Of a stretch of DNA of 64,000 bases, positions 1-8,503 are shown piece by piece; the first letter of the stretch is position 1; every line of letters begins with the position of its first letter. The notes below the pieces were generated by a model. The model had not been told where the DNA came from and made no database searches. It saw only the letters and a program-made list of their open reading frames with translations. The stretch spans positions 1 to 64,000 of the forward strand of contig JAJPGZ010000006.1 of assembly GCA_021325495.1 (NCBI GenBank), in the 5' to 3' direction. This DNA comes from Spartobacteria bacterium (GTDB lineage Bacteria > Verrucomicrobiota > Verrucomicrobiia > Chthoniobacterales > UBA10450). The translations under genes and the position numbers were made by a program.

Positions 1-65
<65 letters not shown>

Positions 66-269
66 CGGTCTGCCTCCCGCGCGTCAGAACTAAAAGTCCC
101 AAAGCCGAACAATTTCGAACGACCATGGGACTGCTTCGTTCCGCGCAAAAAGCGAGCGAAAAAGTAGCAGCCGCCCCCTGCGTGTCAAAGGAATTTCTAA
201 TGGAGGGATGACCTCCGTGTCCTCCCAAATTTTGGGGACGGGACAGAGCCCATCACCGCATTGTCGATC

Positions 270-1196
270 TTATCGAATGCGATTGCTCGTCACTTCCGGT
301 TTTCCGCGCGTCATCAATCGCACCACCGCCGCGATGATTCCGATCACCACGATCGCCAGAATAATATTCAGCGGCGTGAACAACGTCGATTGTGGCGCCG
401 GTGTGGGCGTCGCCTCCGGCGGCGGCGCGTTCTTCGCGGCGAGCATTTGCCGCGCATACTGCAATCGCTGCACCGTTTCGTAATCGTCCGGCTTGATCTT
501 CAACGCCGCCTCGTCATCCGCGATCGCCTTCTCGTAATCCTGCATCAACGCGTAAGTGAAGCCGCGTCGCGCCAGAATTTCCTGGTCGTTCGGGTTCTTC
601 GACAAGATGAAAGTATAATCGTCGATCGCCGCCTGATAATTTTTCAGGCTGCGATTCGCCAGCGCGCGCTTGTCGTAATTCTGCGCATCGTCCGGTTTCT
701 TTTGGATCGCAGTCGAGAAATCCACCACCGCCTTGTCCCATTGTTGCAGCCCGATCTCCGCAAACCCGCGGAACTTGTAACCAGTCGGATCCTCCGGCTT
801 CAACTCCACCAACTTATTCGCGTCGTTAAACGCATTTTGATAATCGCGCTGGTCCAGCTCCGCTTGCGCGCGGCCGATGTAAGCGAAATCGTCCGTTGGC
901 GCGATCTCGAGCGCCTTGCTGAAATCCGCCATCGCTTCCGCAAATTTTCCGGTCGAGCGATACGCTGTGCCGCGGTTCACATAGTTGCGCGGATCCTTCG
1001 GACTCTCTTCAATCGCTTTCGTGAATTCTGCGATCGCGGCGTCGTATTGCTTTTGTTGCGCCAGCTCCACGCCTTTCGATGTGTGTTCGCTCGTGCCTCC
1101 GCCGCCGCCGCGCTTTTTCGCGTAGGCCGGCAGCGTGAGCCCGGCCACACACACCGCGATGATAATTGCTTTTCCGATTTGCTGATGATTGATCAT
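270..1196 (-). CDS. TPR-repeat protein with signal peptide and C-terminal membrane anchor
   Basis: The 308-residue protein begins with a basic start and hydrophobic stretch ending in PAYA, a likely signal peptide of about 26 residues. A glycine run and then about five tandem TPR units follow (residues 40-245), with repeats such as NRGTAYRSTGKFAEAMADFS. A proline/alanine linker leads to one transmembrane helix near residue 275 and a basic tail. Such proteins usually act as scaffolds for protein complexes at the cytoplasmic membrane; no partner can be named. The TAA stop overlaps a copy of the AAGATCGACA repeat, so the gene end and the repeat are fused. The gene stands alone, divergent from the transporter at 1267. 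Confidence 0.85.
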   Translation of the reverse strand: MINHQQIGKAIIIAVCVAGLTLPAYAKKRGGGGGTSEHTSKGVELAQQKQYDAAIAEFTKAIEESPKDPRNYVNRGTAYRSTGKFAEAMADFSKALEIAPTDDFAYIGRAQAELDQRDYQNAFNDANKLVELKPEDPTGYKFRGFAEIGLQQWDKAVVDFSTAIQKKPDDAQNYDKRALANRSLKNYQAAIDDYTFILSKNPNDQEILARRGFTYALMQDYEKAIADDEAALKIKPDDYETVQRLQYARQMLAAKNAPPPEATPTPAPQSTLFTPLNIILAIVVIGIIAAVVRLMTRGKPEVTSNRIR

Positions 1197-1266
1197 GCTG
1201 TTTCCTCCGAAATCGATTCGTTTCTGCGCGCGTAATCGTGGGTAGGCCGATGAATTAAATCAAGCA

Positions 1267-2223
1267 ATGTCTGAACGACCGATTGTCGATCTTCCAGGAA
1301 ACGCAAATCTCTCTCGCGGATATAGCGCGGTCTTCGCCACCGTCATCATCTGGTCGCTCCCGTCGCTTTTTCAATTTTACTTGCTGCGCGTTTACGATCC
1401 GTGGACGCAAAATTTCTATCGCTACGCCGTCGCCTGCTTGTCGATCTTGCCTTTCGTTTTTTTGCGGCGCGGTCGCAAGATCGACATGCACGCCTTCGCC
1501 ATTTGTCTCCTGCCCTGCCTGCCAAATGTCGTGCACCAAATCACGCAAGTGATGGCGCTCTATTATATGGGTCCGGGCGTTTACGCCATCTTCACCCGCA
1601 CTTCCGTCATCTTCACCGCGCTCCTCGCGCTCATCTTTTTTCCCGAAGAACGCCACGTCATTCGCCAATGGCAATTTCAAGTCGGCACCCTGCTCGGCTT
1701 GTTAGGCGCATTCGGCGTCATCTGGTGGCAACCCGGCAATCACGCGCAAGATCGACATGTTGCTTTGCCCGGACTCTTCATCGCCTTCACCGCCACATTC
1801 TGCTGGGCCCTTTACGGCATCTTCGTGAAACGTCCCAGCGCCGAGCTCGGCTCCATCCGCAGCTTCGCGGTCGTTAGTCTCATCACTTCGACGTTTCTTT
1901 TTCCGCTCACGTTGATTTTCGGCAAGATCGACATCCCGCTTCACGCCGGGGCGCAAATGAATTGGATCCTCATCGCTTCCGCTGTCACCTGCATCACCAT
2001 GGCGCACGTGTTGTATTACGTGGCGATCAAGGAAATCGGCGTCGCTCTCGCGCAAACCTTGCAGCTCCTTTGTCCGTTAGGCGCGCTCGCGCTTTCGGGC
2101 TGGATCTTTCACGAACGCCTGACCAGCGCGCAGATTTACAGCGGCATTGTCCTGTTGTTAGGCGCGTTTCTCGCCATGCGCACCAAGCCGATCGCCACCA
2201 CCGAGTCGGCCGAAAATTTGTGA
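1267..2223 (+). CDS. EamA/DMT-family transporter
   Basis: The 318-residue protein has about ten hydrophobic segments in two repeated halves, typical of the drug/metabolite transporter superfamily (EamA domains at roughly 20-150 and 170-305). Substrates in this family are varied metabolites or amino acids and cannot be predicted here. The start ATG at 1267 is followed by a short soluble N-terminus encoded partly by a copy of the dispersed 10-mer (residues IVDL). Five copies of that 10-mer lie in this 957-bp gene, one of the highest densities in the window. The stop TGA overlaps the GTG start of the next permease, suggesting translational coupling. Confidence 0.85.
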   Translation: MSERPIVDLPGNANLSRGYSAVFATVIIWSLPSLFQFYLLRVYDPWTQNFYRYAVACLSILPFVFLRRGRKIDMHAFAICLLPCLPNVVHQITQVMALYYMGPGVYAIFTRTSVIFTALLALIFFPEERHVIRQWQFQVGTLLGLLGAFGVIWWQPGNHAQDRHVALPGLFIAFTATFCWALYGIFVKRPSAELGSIRSFAVVSLITSTFLFPLTLIFGKIDIPLHAGAQMNWILIASAVTCITMAHVLYYVAIKEIGVALAQTLQLLCPLGALALSGWIFHERLTSAQIYSGIVLLLGAFLAMRTKPIATTESAENL

Positions 2224-3554
2224 AAACACCGCAACTTCGCCGCGGCGTCGGCACGCTCGCTCTTGTTTTCATTCTCTTCTTTTGCACTTCCGGCGGACCG
2301 TACACGACCGAGACGCTCATTCACCAGGTCGGTCCCGGATTGGGATTCTCGATCTTAATCCTCGTTCCGCTCATCTGGTCGCTGCCGGAAGTGCTTATCG
2401 TCGGCGAACTCGCGAGCATGTTGCCGGAAGAAGGCGGCTATTATCGCTGGGTCGATCGCGCTTTCGGCCGCTTCTGGGCATTTCAAAACGGCTGGCTCAC
2501 CTGGATGTATTCGTTAGTGGACATGGCCATCTACCCGGTGCTCTTCAATCAATACCTGCGCTTTTTCCTGCCGAATCTCGACCCGCGCCTCGAATGGCTC
2601 ATCTCGTTAGGGGTGATTTGGGGCGCGACGTTCATCAATCTGCGCGGCTCGATTAACGTCGGTCGCGTTTCGATTTTCGCGGGCTCGTTCGTTATGCTCG
2701 CGTTTTTGACGATGTCGATCTTCGCCACGCCACACATCGCGCAGATTCCATGGCAACCATTTGCTTCCAGTGATGCACACGGTCTCGGCGGACTCGCCGT
2801 CGGCATCTCGATCGCGCTCTGGAATTACATCGGCTGGGACAACGCCTCGACCGTAAACGGCGAAGTGATCGATGCGTCACGCAGTTATCCGCGCGCGCTC
2901 GCATTCGCGCTTCCTCTCGTCACCATCGGATATCTCGTCCCATTGCTCGCCACTCTTGGCGCGACCGATTGGAAGAGTTGGAGCGAAGGCTCGTGGCCAC
3001 AAATCGCCGCCGCCGCCACCGGCCTGCGCTGGATTGCCATTTGGATTGCGCTCGGCGGAATGATCAGCGCCCTCGCTCTCTTCAACGCCCTTTTGCTCAG
3101 CTACTCGCGCATCCCCTTTGTTCTCGCCCTCGACGGACTGTTGCCTAACAAACTCGCTAAGATCGACAATCACTCCACGCCGCGAAACGCCGTCATCATT
3201 TCCGCCTTCGCATATTCCATCTTCGTCCTCGTCCCGTTCGGTAAACTTGTCATCGCCGACGTCCTTCTTTATTCCCTCGCTTTGTTCCTCGAATTCGCCG
3301 CCCTAATTCAACTGCGCAAAACCGAACCAAACTTGCGCGGTCCATTCCGCATTCCGTTAGGCCGCACCGGCGTCATTTTCCTGGCCGCGTTGCCGATGCT
3401 CGTCCTCCTCGGTGTGATCGCGATCTCCTTTCGCGACGGCGAATACGGAATCCCGGCGATCATTGGCGCTGCGATCGCGATTGGACTCGGGCCGATTGTG
3501 TACGCATTCGTTAGGCGCCGGGCGCATAACCAATCGCTTCCATCCAGTCATTAA
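2220..3554 (+). CDS. APC-superfamily amino acid permease
   Basis: The 444-residue protein has about twelve transmembrane segments. The first carries the unwound glycine-rich motif (CTSGGPYTTE), and ELASMLPEEGGYYRW matches the conserved TM2-loop region of amino acid/polyamine permeases. I chose the GTG at 2220 because it overlaps the upstream stop in the arrangement GTGA and gives a normal N-terminus; the open frame runs further upstream only as a shadow. It probably imports or exchanges an amino acid or polyamine across the inner membrane. Its 3' end overlaps the convergent anti-sigma gene by 44 bp. The last codons include a GTTAGGC word. Confidence 0.85.
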   Translation: MKTPQLRRGVGTLALVFILFFCTSGGPYTTETLIHQVGPGLGFSILILVPLIWSLPEVLIVGELASMLPEEGGYYRWVDRAFGRFWAFQNGWLTWMYSLVDMAIYPVLFNQYLRFFLPNLDPRLEWLISLGVIWGATFINLRGSINVGRVSIFAGSFVMLAFLTMSIFATPHIAQIPWQPFASSDAHGLGGLAVGISIALWNYIGWDNASTVNGEVIDASRSYPRALAFALPLVTIGYLVPLLATLGATDWKSWSEGSWPQIAAAATGLRWIAIWIALGGMISALALFNALLLSYSRIPFVLALDGLLPNKLAKIDNHSTPRNAVIISAFAYSIFVLVPFGKLVIADVLLYSLALFLEFAALIQLRKTEPNLRGPFRIPLGRTGVIFLAALPMLVLLGVIAISFRDGEYGIPAIIGAAIAIGLGPIVYAFVRRRAHNQSLPSSH

Positions 3555-4275
3555 ATGGAAGCACGTACTCCGAGAGATTGGTGCCGCTGGGAGTCTTGGC
3601 GGATTGCAAAAGTTGCAACACGAATTTCCCATTCCGCGCGCGATAGAAATGAGCGGTTGCGACCTCGGCGCCGTCACGTTCGGAAAAAACCAGCTCGTAG
3701 ATTCTGCTACTCGGGCTGCGATCGACATTTCGCAGGAGCACCGGCGCAGAAAGACACTTCTGCATTTTCGCGATTCGATACGTGTCACTGATAACTTCGA
3801 TTTGTTGGCGATCGCCGCCGGGTTGCGGATCGACCACTTCCGCCACGACGATGTGGTCTATCTTTCCCGAACTCACCGCGATCGGGTTGGGCATCGTGTT
3901 CGGTAACGGCAAATCTGATTCAACTTCAACCGGGGATGCTTCATTTCGCGCGATGTCACGATTCGTTCGATACTTCGCGAGGCCGATTGCGGTGATAATT
4001 GCGAACAGAGCGATGCTAGCAGCCAAAGCCAATGGTCGCGCCTTTGCCCAAAACCAAGGGTCGTCGCGAATGTCGATTAAGGTCAGCGAACGCGAAGATT
4101 CAGTTCTCAGTTCCGCGGCGAATTCTTTTTTCAATTCGCGGGCCATCCCGCGCGTTTCATCGACATAGCGTTGCGCTTCGGGCGACTCCGCCACTGCACG
4201 CGCAATTGTCGATCTTTCCGGTTCATCCAATTCGTCGAGTGCGAACGCCGTCAATTTCGGATCATCGGTATTCAT
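3511..4275 (-). CDS. Anti-sigma factor, single-pass membrane protein
   Basis: The 254-residue protein begins with a short cytoplasmic domain (LTAFALDELDEPERS) resembling the zinc-less anti-sigma N-terminus common in soil Gram-negatives. One transmembrane helix lies near residues 82-100, and a periplasmic domain follows. The gene starts 2 bp after the stop of the ECF sigma factor, the usual arrangement for a sigma/anti-sigma pair. The inferred role is to hold the sigma factor at the membrane until an envelope signal arrives. No HxxxCxxC zinc motif is seen. The TAA stop lies inside a GCCTAAC word. Confidence 0.75.
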   Translation of the reverse strand: MNTDDPKLTAFALDELDEPERSTIARAVAESPEAQRYVDETRGMARELKKEFAAELRTESSRSLTLIDIRDDPWFWAKARPLALAASIALFAIITAIGLAKYRTNRDIARNEASPVEVESDLPLPNTMPNPIAVSSGKIDHIVVAEVVDPQPGGDRQQIEVISDTYRIAKMQKCLSAPVLLRNVDRSPSSRIYELVFSERDGAEVATAHFYRARNGKFVLQLLQSAKTPSGTNLSEYVLPFNDWMEAIGYAPGA

Positions 4276-4277
4276 GG

Positions 4278-4820
4278 TCAGGTTGTTCTGGGTTCGAATG
4301 GAAGAAAATCTTTCGACGCCTCCGCGTACTTCCGTCGCAGCGATTTCAACGCGGTGTGAATGAGCACGCCGACGTTGTTCGCGGTCGTTTTTGTGATCTC
4401 GGCGATCTGTTGATAGCTGAGATCGTTTTGAAATTTGAGTTGTAGCACCTCCTGCTGCCGTGGCGGCAGCGTCGCGATGATGCGTGTGAGAAAACCGGAC
4501 GCTTCCTCTTGCTCAATATGCCTGAACGGCATCGGCTGTTCATCTTCGCGCGACTGGATCAATTCCTCATCGAGAAAGAGCATTCGTTTTTCTTTTCGGC
4601 AAACGTTGAGCGCGCCATTGCGACAAACCGTGAAAAGCCACGTCGCCGGCTCTGCAGATGAAGATGTCGATCTTGCACCATTGCGGCCGTATTTCACGAA
4701 TGTCTCTTGCACCACGTCGCGCGCGCGTTCGCGATCGCCGATTATGCGGGTGGCGAATTGCTGCAGCGGAATTTCAAAGCGCCGCATCAACTCTTCGATT
4801 CGCTCGTCCGCGTCCGACAT
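4278..4820 (-). CDS. ECF-subfamily RNA polymerase sigma factor
   Basis: The 180-residue protein has sigma region 2 at about 15-85 (VVQETFVKYGRN, TWLFTVCRNGALNVCRKEKR). Region 4 lies at about 110-165 (LPPRQQEVLQLKFQNDLSYQQIAEI), followed by the helix-turn-helix. Regions 1 and 3 are absent, as expected for ECF factors. It lies between a TonB-like gene (24 bp upstream) and its anti-sigma partner (2 bp downstream), so the three genes are probably one operon. The target regulon cannot be seen. One copy of the dispersed 10-mer falls in the inter-domain linker, encoding ARSTSSS. Confidence 0.9.
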   Translation of the reverse strand: MSDADERIEELMRRFEIPLQQFATRIIGDRERARDVVQETFVKYGRNGARSTSSSAEPATWLFTVCRNGALNVCRKEKRMLFLDEELIQSREDEQPMPFRHIEQEEASGFLTRIIATLPPRQQEVLQLKFQNDLSYQQIAEITKTTANNVGVLIHTALKSLRRKYAEASKDFLPFEPRTT

Positions 4821-4844
4821 GTTGTCTAACGAGTCTAGCGCGAT

Positions 4845-5441
4845 TTAGAAGGATGCGCCTGCTAATGTAAACGTAATCGGGACGCGGACGCGCGGCGCAG
4901 TGCCGGGCTTGAATCGCCAGCGCCGTAACGCGCTTCGCGTCGATTCGTCCAAGATCGCGCTTCCAATGCTTTGTTCCATTTCCGCGTTGAGCACCGTGCC
5001 GTTCGTAGGATCAATCGTTAACGCCGCAACACCGGAACCGGTTTCGCGTCGTCGTCTCGCTTCGTAGGGATAATCGGGACGCGGAGCGGACAGCGCGGCC
5101 GTTTTCACATTCGAAAACGATGTGACGCGCGTGCTCGGCACGCGCGCGATCGGAACGATTCGGGCGTTGCGGGCGATCGGCCGCTGTTCGTCCTGAAAAT
5201 CATTTTCCACATCCGGGACCGGCGGCGGGTCGGGCATCGCAATATCAATCGGCGGCGGCGGCGTTTCCATTTGATCGATAATTAAATCCACGGTCGCCGG
5301 CGGCATCACGCAAATGATCGGTGCCATCTCGGCATGACTTGCGCTCAAGGCAATCGCGCCGACGTGAATCGCAATCGCACAAGCAAAGGCGACCACGACC
5401 AACCTTCGGTTGCGCGTTCGGTAGATAATTGCTCGGTTCAT
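4845..5441 (-). CDS. TonB-family energy transducer protein
   Basis: The 198-residue protein has a short basic N-terminus, one transmembrane anchor at about 15-32 and a proline-rich periplasmic spacer (PPPPIDIAMPDPPPVPDVEN). A C-terminal TonB domain at about 115-195 includes PDYPYEARRRRETGSG and RRWRFKPG. TonB proteins transmit proton-motive energy from ExbB/ExbD to outer-membrane receptors; no exbB or exbD lies nearby. Co-transcription with an ECF sigma/anti-sigma pair resembles cell-surface signalling, although the receptor of this window (14803-16695) lacks an obvious signalling extension. Confidence 0.85.
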   Translation of the reverse strand: MNRAIIYRTRNRRLVVVAFACAIAIHVGAIALSASHAEMAPIICVMPPATVDLIIDQMETPPPPIDIAMPDPPPVPDVENDFQDEQRPIARNARIVPIARVPSTRVTSFSNVKTAALSAPRPDYPYEARRRRETGSGVAALTIDPTNGTVLNAEMEQSIGSAILDESTRSALRRWRFKPGTAPRVRVPITFTLAGASF

Positions 5442-5527
5442 CGAAAACTCCTTGCCGAGTAATACACGCGACCGGATGAAAACTTAGGCTTTGCCAAACT
5501 TCACGCGTCGATTTCACTGTTTAGCGA

Positions 5528-6409
5528 ATGGAATTGCGCCGCTATCTCACTTCCCGACAAAGGCTGATCGACCGCGCGCTCGATCATTTTTTGCCTAACG
5601 AGAAGACGAAGCCGGTCACGATTCATAAGGCGATGCGGTATTCGCTCTTTGCCGGCGGGAAACGATTGCGACCGATTTTATGTCTCGCGGCGGCGGAGGC
5701 GTGCGGCGGTAAGATCGACAACGCCATGCCGCTGGCCTGCGCGATGGAGTGCATCCACACCTATTCGTTAGTCCACGACGATCTCCCAAGCATGGACAAC
5801 GACGATTTCCGCCGCGGCCGCGCGACCTGTCACAAGGTTTTCGGCGACGGCATCGCCGTGCTCGCGGGCGACGCACTTCTCACCATCGCGTTCGAAATTG
5901 TTTCTCACGCGAAGACGCCGCACCGTTACGATTCATCTACTCTTTTGCGCGAAGTCGCGATCGCCGCCGGCAGCCGCAAGCTCATCGCCGGCCAGGTCGC
6001 TGACCTCGAAGCGGAAGGAAAAAAAGTGAGCCGGGCCGATCTTCGTTACATTCACGAGAATAAAACCGCCGCGATTCTGACCGCATCGGTTTGTCTCGGA
6101 GCTATGAGCGCAAACGCGACCGCGAAAGAACTCGCGGCCATCACGAAATTCGGACGCTCGTTAGGCCTGGCCTTTCAGGTGATCGACGACATTCTCGACG
6201 TCACGCAAACCAGTGAGAAGCTGGGCAAGAGTGCGGGCAAGGATGTGGCCGCGCAAAAGGCGACGTATCCGGCGGTCATCGGTCTGGACGCGTCGCGTCT
6301 CGAGGCGAAGCGCCTAACGAAGCAGGCGCACAGTGCATTGTCGATCTTCGGAGAAAAAGGCGAGACGCTTCACGCTCTCGCAAATCATCTTCTCGAACGC
6401 GACTACTGA
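5528..6409 (+). CDS. ispA: Polyprenyl (farnesyl/geranylgeranyl) diphosphate synthase
   Basis: The 293-residue protein is a short-chain trans-prenyltransferase. GGKRLRP near residue 43 binds isopentenyl diphosphate. The first aspartate-rich motif DDLPSMDND lies near residue 84 and the second, DDILD, near residue 219. It condenses isopentenyl diphosphate with allylic diphosphates to make C15 or C20 precursors for quinones and undecaprenyl phosphate. The length matches IspA. Chain length cannot be fixed from sequence by eye. It is transcribed divergently from the TonB gene with an 86-bp gap. It contains two AAGATCGACA copies (5711, 6339) and several GTTAGGC words. Confidence 0.9.
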   Translation: MELRRYLTSRQRLIDRALDHFLPNEKTKPVTIHKAMRYSLFAGGKRLRPILCLAAAEACGGKIDNAMPLACAMECIHTYSLVHDDLPSMDNDDFRRGRATCHKVFGDGIAVLAGDALLTIAFEIVSHAKTPHRYDSSTLLREVAIAAGSRKLIAGQVADLEAEGKKVSRADLRYIHENKTAAILTASVCLGAMSANATAKELAAITKFGRSLGLAFQVIDDILDVTQTSEKLGKSAGKDVAAQKATYPAVIGLDASRLEAKRLTKQAHSALSIFGEKGETLHALANHLLERDY

Positions 6410-6413
6410 CGGC

Positions 6414-6746
6414 TCAGCGGCTGCGACGCAACTGATCGTGGCGCCGCGGCAAACCGAAAAACAAAACCGGAATAATCGCGAGCGCGGCCGCACAAACGAA
6501 AACGCCAATGGCGAACGGCGTGGTCAACGTATCGCGCGTGAACGGTGACGAAGTTCCCGCGATCACGCACGCGACGAGCGCCGCCAGCGCGATCGCTTGC
6601 AGAAGAAAGAAACGCGCAAGCCTGCGTCGCCGCCGGGATTTCCGTCGCGGCGCGCGTGCGATCTCCGGAAACGTCGGCGCAATTGCAGGCGGCGCCTGCG
6701 GGATTCTTACTCGTTGCACCGTTTCATCTGTTTGCGTTGCCTTCAT
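6414..6746 (-). CDS. Small two-helix membrane protein of unknown function
   Basis: The 110-residue protein has a soluble N-terminus, a very basic patch (RRKSRRRRRLARF) and two predicted membrane helices in its second half, ending in an arginine-rich tail. I recognise no family. I chose the ATG at 6746 rather than 6773 because the upstream alternative falls inside a 10-bp-stem hairpin (6761-6788). It converges with ispA, with only 4 bp between the stops. Codon use looks normal for the window. It may be a real but lineage-restricted protein. Confidence 0.55.
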   Translation of the reverse strand: MKATQTDETVQRVRIPQAPPAIAPTFPEIARAPRRKSRRRRRLARFFLLQAIALAALVACVIAGTSSPFTRDTLTTPFAIGVFVCAAALAIIPVLFFGLPRRHDQLRRSR

Positions 6747-6760
6747 ACCTTTCAACACAA

Positions 6761-6808
6761 CAGGCCACCGCATTGCTACGGTGGCCTGCTAAAGAGAGCC
6801 CAGGCTCT
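6761..6808 (-). terminator. Two adjacent hairpins after the PEP-CTERM gene
   Basis: On the minus strand the PEP-CTERM stop is followed by GAGAGC/GCTCTC (6-bp stem, 4-base loop, then TTTAG). A perfect 10-bp stem CAGGCCACCG/CGGTGGCCTG (6761-6770 with 6779-6788) comes next. The first resembles a weak intrinsic terminator; the second has no T-run. Confidence 0.5.
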
Positions 6809-6810
6809 CG

Positions 6811-7386
6811 TTAGTCTTTTTTACGCCGCTGTAGCAATGTCGGCACGCTCGCAAGCAAACCGGCACCGCAGACGCTGAGAATCGGGAGCAAGGCTGACAT
6901 TTCCGGCACGGGCACCGACACCTGACCGACGTTGTCGATCTTAGTGCCAGCGTTCGGGCCGTTGCTGCGGGTCGCTTCGGCGGCGAAATTCGATGTGCGC
7001 AGTTGATTGGTGGACGCGACCACGGAGAAATCGCCGAGCAAGGCTGAGCCCGAGATCGGCGTATCGCCCATGTAGGTCCAGGTGAGGTTGAGAAGACTTG
7101 GATTGTCGGTCGGGATTACCTGCGAAGGATTTTGTCCCGTCAGCGCGGAGCTGAAGACCCAGCCCGTCGGTTGCGAATTCGAGCCGACAACAAAGCTGCC
7201 GAAGTCGTAGATCGTGAAAAAATCGCCGCGGGTCACTTGCTGATCGACCGTCACGTTGGTCGAATAATTCCACAAAAAGCCGCCGCTGGTCGGCGCTGGC
7301 GGTGTGGGCGCGAGCGTCGGAATAATGTCCGCGCGCGCACTGATGATTCCCGTTGCTAGAAGTGCGAGAAGAAATGTGCGTTTCAT
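6811..7386 (-). CDS. PEP-CTERM sorting-domain exported protein
   Basis: The 191-residue protein has an N-terminal signal peptide (MKRTFLLALLATGIISARA). The middle domain contains a tract beginning GGFLWNYSTNVTVDQ. The C-terminus shows the PEP-CTERM plan: a VPVPEMSAL motif, a hydrophobic helix and a basic tail QRRKKD. Proteins with this tail are processed by exosortase and often go to extracellular matrix. No exosortase is present here. I chose the ATG at 7386 because it begins the signal peptide; the longer frame to 7479 adds an unlikely hydrophobic leader. Confidence 0.8.
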   Translation of the reverse strand: MKRTFLLALLATGIISARADIIPTLAPTPPAPTSGGFLWNYSTNVTVDQQVTRGDFFTIYDFGSFVVGSNSQPTGWVFSSALTGQNPSQVIPTDNPSLLNLTWTYMGDTPISGSALLGDFSVVASTNQLRTSNFAAEATRSNGPNAGTKIDNVGQVSVPVPEMSALLPILSVCGAGLLASVPTLLQRRKKD

Positions 7387-7513
7387 TTTAACCGTGGTGA
7401 AGTTGATGGTCGGATTCTGCCCAGTTTCGCGAACCAAAGTCAATATAATTTTGATACCGACTATGGCGCACACCAGCACTAGGAATTTCCCGACAACTGC
7501 GGGAATGCGCCGG

Positions 7514-8497
7514 TCAGGCCAATGCTAGATTCGGGTCGATCTCTTCCTGCACCGACGACGCCGAGCCTTTCGCAAATTGCAACGCCGCCGCGAAGGCGAT
7601 CATCGCGGCATTATCGGTACACAGCGATGGAGGCGCCGTCTTTAATTCGCGACGATCCTTCGCGCATGCCCGCGCCATCTGCTGACGGAACGCTTCATTG
7701 CAACTCACGCCGCCGCTGATCGTGACAAGATCGACATCGTACTTTCGCGCCGCCGCCAGTGTCTTCTGCACGAGAACGTCGATCACCGCCTGTTGAAATG
7801 AAGCGCACACATCGGCCAAATAATTTCCGCGCAATTTTGGCAAGAGATAACGCACGGACGTTTTCAATCCGCTAAAACTAAAGTTGGTCGAGTCGGGCAT
7901 GCTGCGCGGTAAATCGAAACGTTTCGCATCGCCTGCGCGCGCGCGTTTTTCGATCTCCGGGCCGCCCGGATAATTCAGGCCTAACAACTTCGCGACTTTG
8001 TCGAACGCTTCTCCGGCAGCATCATCGACTGTCCGGCCCACGATTTCATAATCGCCCACCGCGCGCACGAAGATCGACATGGTGTGTCCGCCGCTGACGA
8101 TGAGCGACACGTTAGGCCGAATGTTCGCTTCGCCGAAGAAGGGCGACAGCAAATGCCCCTCAAGATGATTGATCGCGAGATACGGTTTGCCGCGCGCAAT
8201 CGCGAGACCTTTCGCGATCGACGCGCCGATCATGAGTGAGCTGGCCAGGCCCGGCCCGGACGTGGCCGCAAATGCATCCACCTGGTCGATGTCGATCTTA
8301 GCGCGATCCAGCGCGTGCTCGAGCAAACGCGGCGCGTGCACGAGATGATTGCGCGAGGCAACTTCCGGGACCACGCCGCCGTATTTTTCGTGCGCCGCCA
8401 CCTGCGACGCCACTTCGCTCGCGACTAATTCGCCATCGCGCAAAATCGCGACCGCGGTTTCGTCACACGAAGTTTCGAGCGCGAGGATTGTCGCCAC
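7514..8497 (-). CDS. tsaD: tRNA N6-adenosine threonylcarbamoyltransferase
   Basis: The 327-residue protein matches TsaD throughout. It begins ILALETSCDETAVAIL. The metal-binding motif HLEGH lies near residue 110, SGGHTM follows, and a nucleotide-binding segment ISGGVSCNEAFRQQM lies near residue 265. With TsaB/TsaE it transfers threonylcarbamoyl to A37 of ANN-decoding tRNAs in the cytoplasm. It starts 6 bp after the stop of the protease gene upstream and is probably co-transcribed with it. Three 10-mer copies lie inside, encoding KYDVD, RSSCARW-type frames or KIDID. Confidence 0.96.
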   Translation of the reverse strand: MATILALETSCDETAVAILRDGELVASEVASQVAAHEKYGGVVPEVASRNHLVHAPRLLEHALDRAKIDIDQVDAFAATSGPGLASSLMIGASIAKGLAIARGKPYLAINHLEGHLLSPFFGEANIRPNVSLIVSGGHTMSIFVRAVGDYEIVGRTVDDAAGEAFDKVAKLLGLNYPGGPEIEKRARAGDAKRFDLPRSMPDSTNFSFSGLKTSVRYLLPKLRGNYLADVCASFQQAVIDVLVQKTLAAARKYDVDLVTISGGVSCNEAFRQQMARACAKDRRELKTAPPSLCTDNAAMIAFAAALQFAKGSASSVQEEIDPNLALA

Positions 8498-8503
8498 GCC
8501 GAA

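Noticed and set aside
261-1235. Long arginine-rich plus-strand frame (324 aa) opposite the TPR gene
   Set aside because: It is the antisense shadow of the TPR gene: composition is Arg/His/Leu-skewed and no family is seen.
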